Source of the DNA: Lachnospiraceae bacterium UBA7076
GTDB lineage: Bacteria > Bacillota > Clostridia > Lachnospirales > Lachnospiraceae
Direction: 5' to 3'
Length of the DNA: 5,403 nt
Assembly (NCBI GenBank): GCA_002493625.1
Contig: DKZK01000033.1
Location: 1 to 5,403 of the forward strand
Below are positions 5,280 through 5,403 of this stretch, piece after piece. The translations under genes were made by a program, and so were the position numbers. The first letter of the stretch is position 1. Every line of letters begins with the position of its first letter. The notes under the pieces are model-generated. The model was not told the DNA's origin. It saw only the letters and a program-made list of their open reading frames with translations, and searched no databases.

Positions 5280-5403
5280 ATGGACTTGAGTACAATACGT
5301 TGATATATGAGCTTACCCGCCGCTATACCGATACAGCAAAAAAACACGCTTTCGCTCGTTTCCGACGTAATGGTTCTAAGAGCCGGGCTTCAGATGTTAG
5401 CAG
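5280..5403. other. Unassigned tail after prs, about 50% GC
   Basis: No named gene is recognised here. From about 5311 to the end the GC content is roughly 51%, above that of the intergenic regions upstream. Two + frames are open to the window edge: one from a stop at 5273-5275, and one from ATG 5307 (reading MSLPAAIPIQQK...). A - strand frame enters from beyond 5403 and stops at 5323-5325. None has a convincing ribosome binding site. Having several open frames at once fits a dispersed non-coding repeat as well as the start of a gene. A small hairpin is possible at 5375-5394 (TCTAAG facing CTT-C-AGA). No clear + strand terminator for prs is seen. Confidence 0.4.
5338..5361 (-). terminator. Possible minus-strand intrinsic terminator
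   Basis: Read on the - strand, AAACGAGC and GCGTGTTT flank a GAAA tetraloop and pair with one mismatch and one G-U pair. The second arm runs into a seven-T tract (+ strand A-run at 5338-5344). This would stop transcription arriving from a gene to the right of the window. The stem is short and imperfect and the convergent gene is not visible, so this is tentative. Confidence 0.3.

Overview
The window looks like ordinary core chromosome from a low-GC Firmicute of class Clostridia, most likely a Lachnospiraceae relative. The evidence is a Gram-positive replication-initiation gene pair (a DnaB/DnaD-family protein plus a DnaI/DnaC-type helicase loader), strong AGGAGG-type ribosome binding sites, and an unusual long form of PRPP synthetase that I associate from memory with clostridia. 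All four confident genes lie on the + strand and appear intact. I see no phage genes, transposase, CRISPR array, tRNA or rRNA.

Layout. Bases 1-208 are a structured leader. It holds a 21-bp direct repeat copied 73 bp apart, an extended -10 promoter candidate, and two overlapping hairpins that share one arm. Next comes murC (209-1591, UDP-MurNAc:L-alanine ligase). The murC stop codon is directly followed by two abutting perfect consensus DnaA boxes, which run into a terminator-like hairpin. A stretch of about 23% GC follows, with degenerate 9-bp repeats, then a good extended -10 promoter at 1787-1814. Three genes then appear to form one operon: a DnaB/DnaD-like replication protein (1871-3010), a helicase-loader ATPase overlapping it by ATGA (3007-4053), and a divergent ribose-phosphate pyrophosphokinase 17 bp further on (4071-5279). 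Bases 5280-5403 are a distinct tail of about 50% GC with no gene I can name.

How the parts fit. The DnaB/DnaD-like protein and the loader together should load the replicative helicase at origins after DnaA melts the DNA. Consensus DnaA boxes at the head of their transcription unit suggest that DnaA controls its own downstream partners, or that the site titrates DnaA. PRPP synthetase in the same unit supplies the precursor for nucleotide synthesis, so the operon may join replication initiation to nucleotide supply.

I do not see a wholly new system. The most interesting parts are the DnaA-box intergenic region and the repeat/hairpin leader of murC. The divergent PRPP synthetase is also worth a biochemical check.
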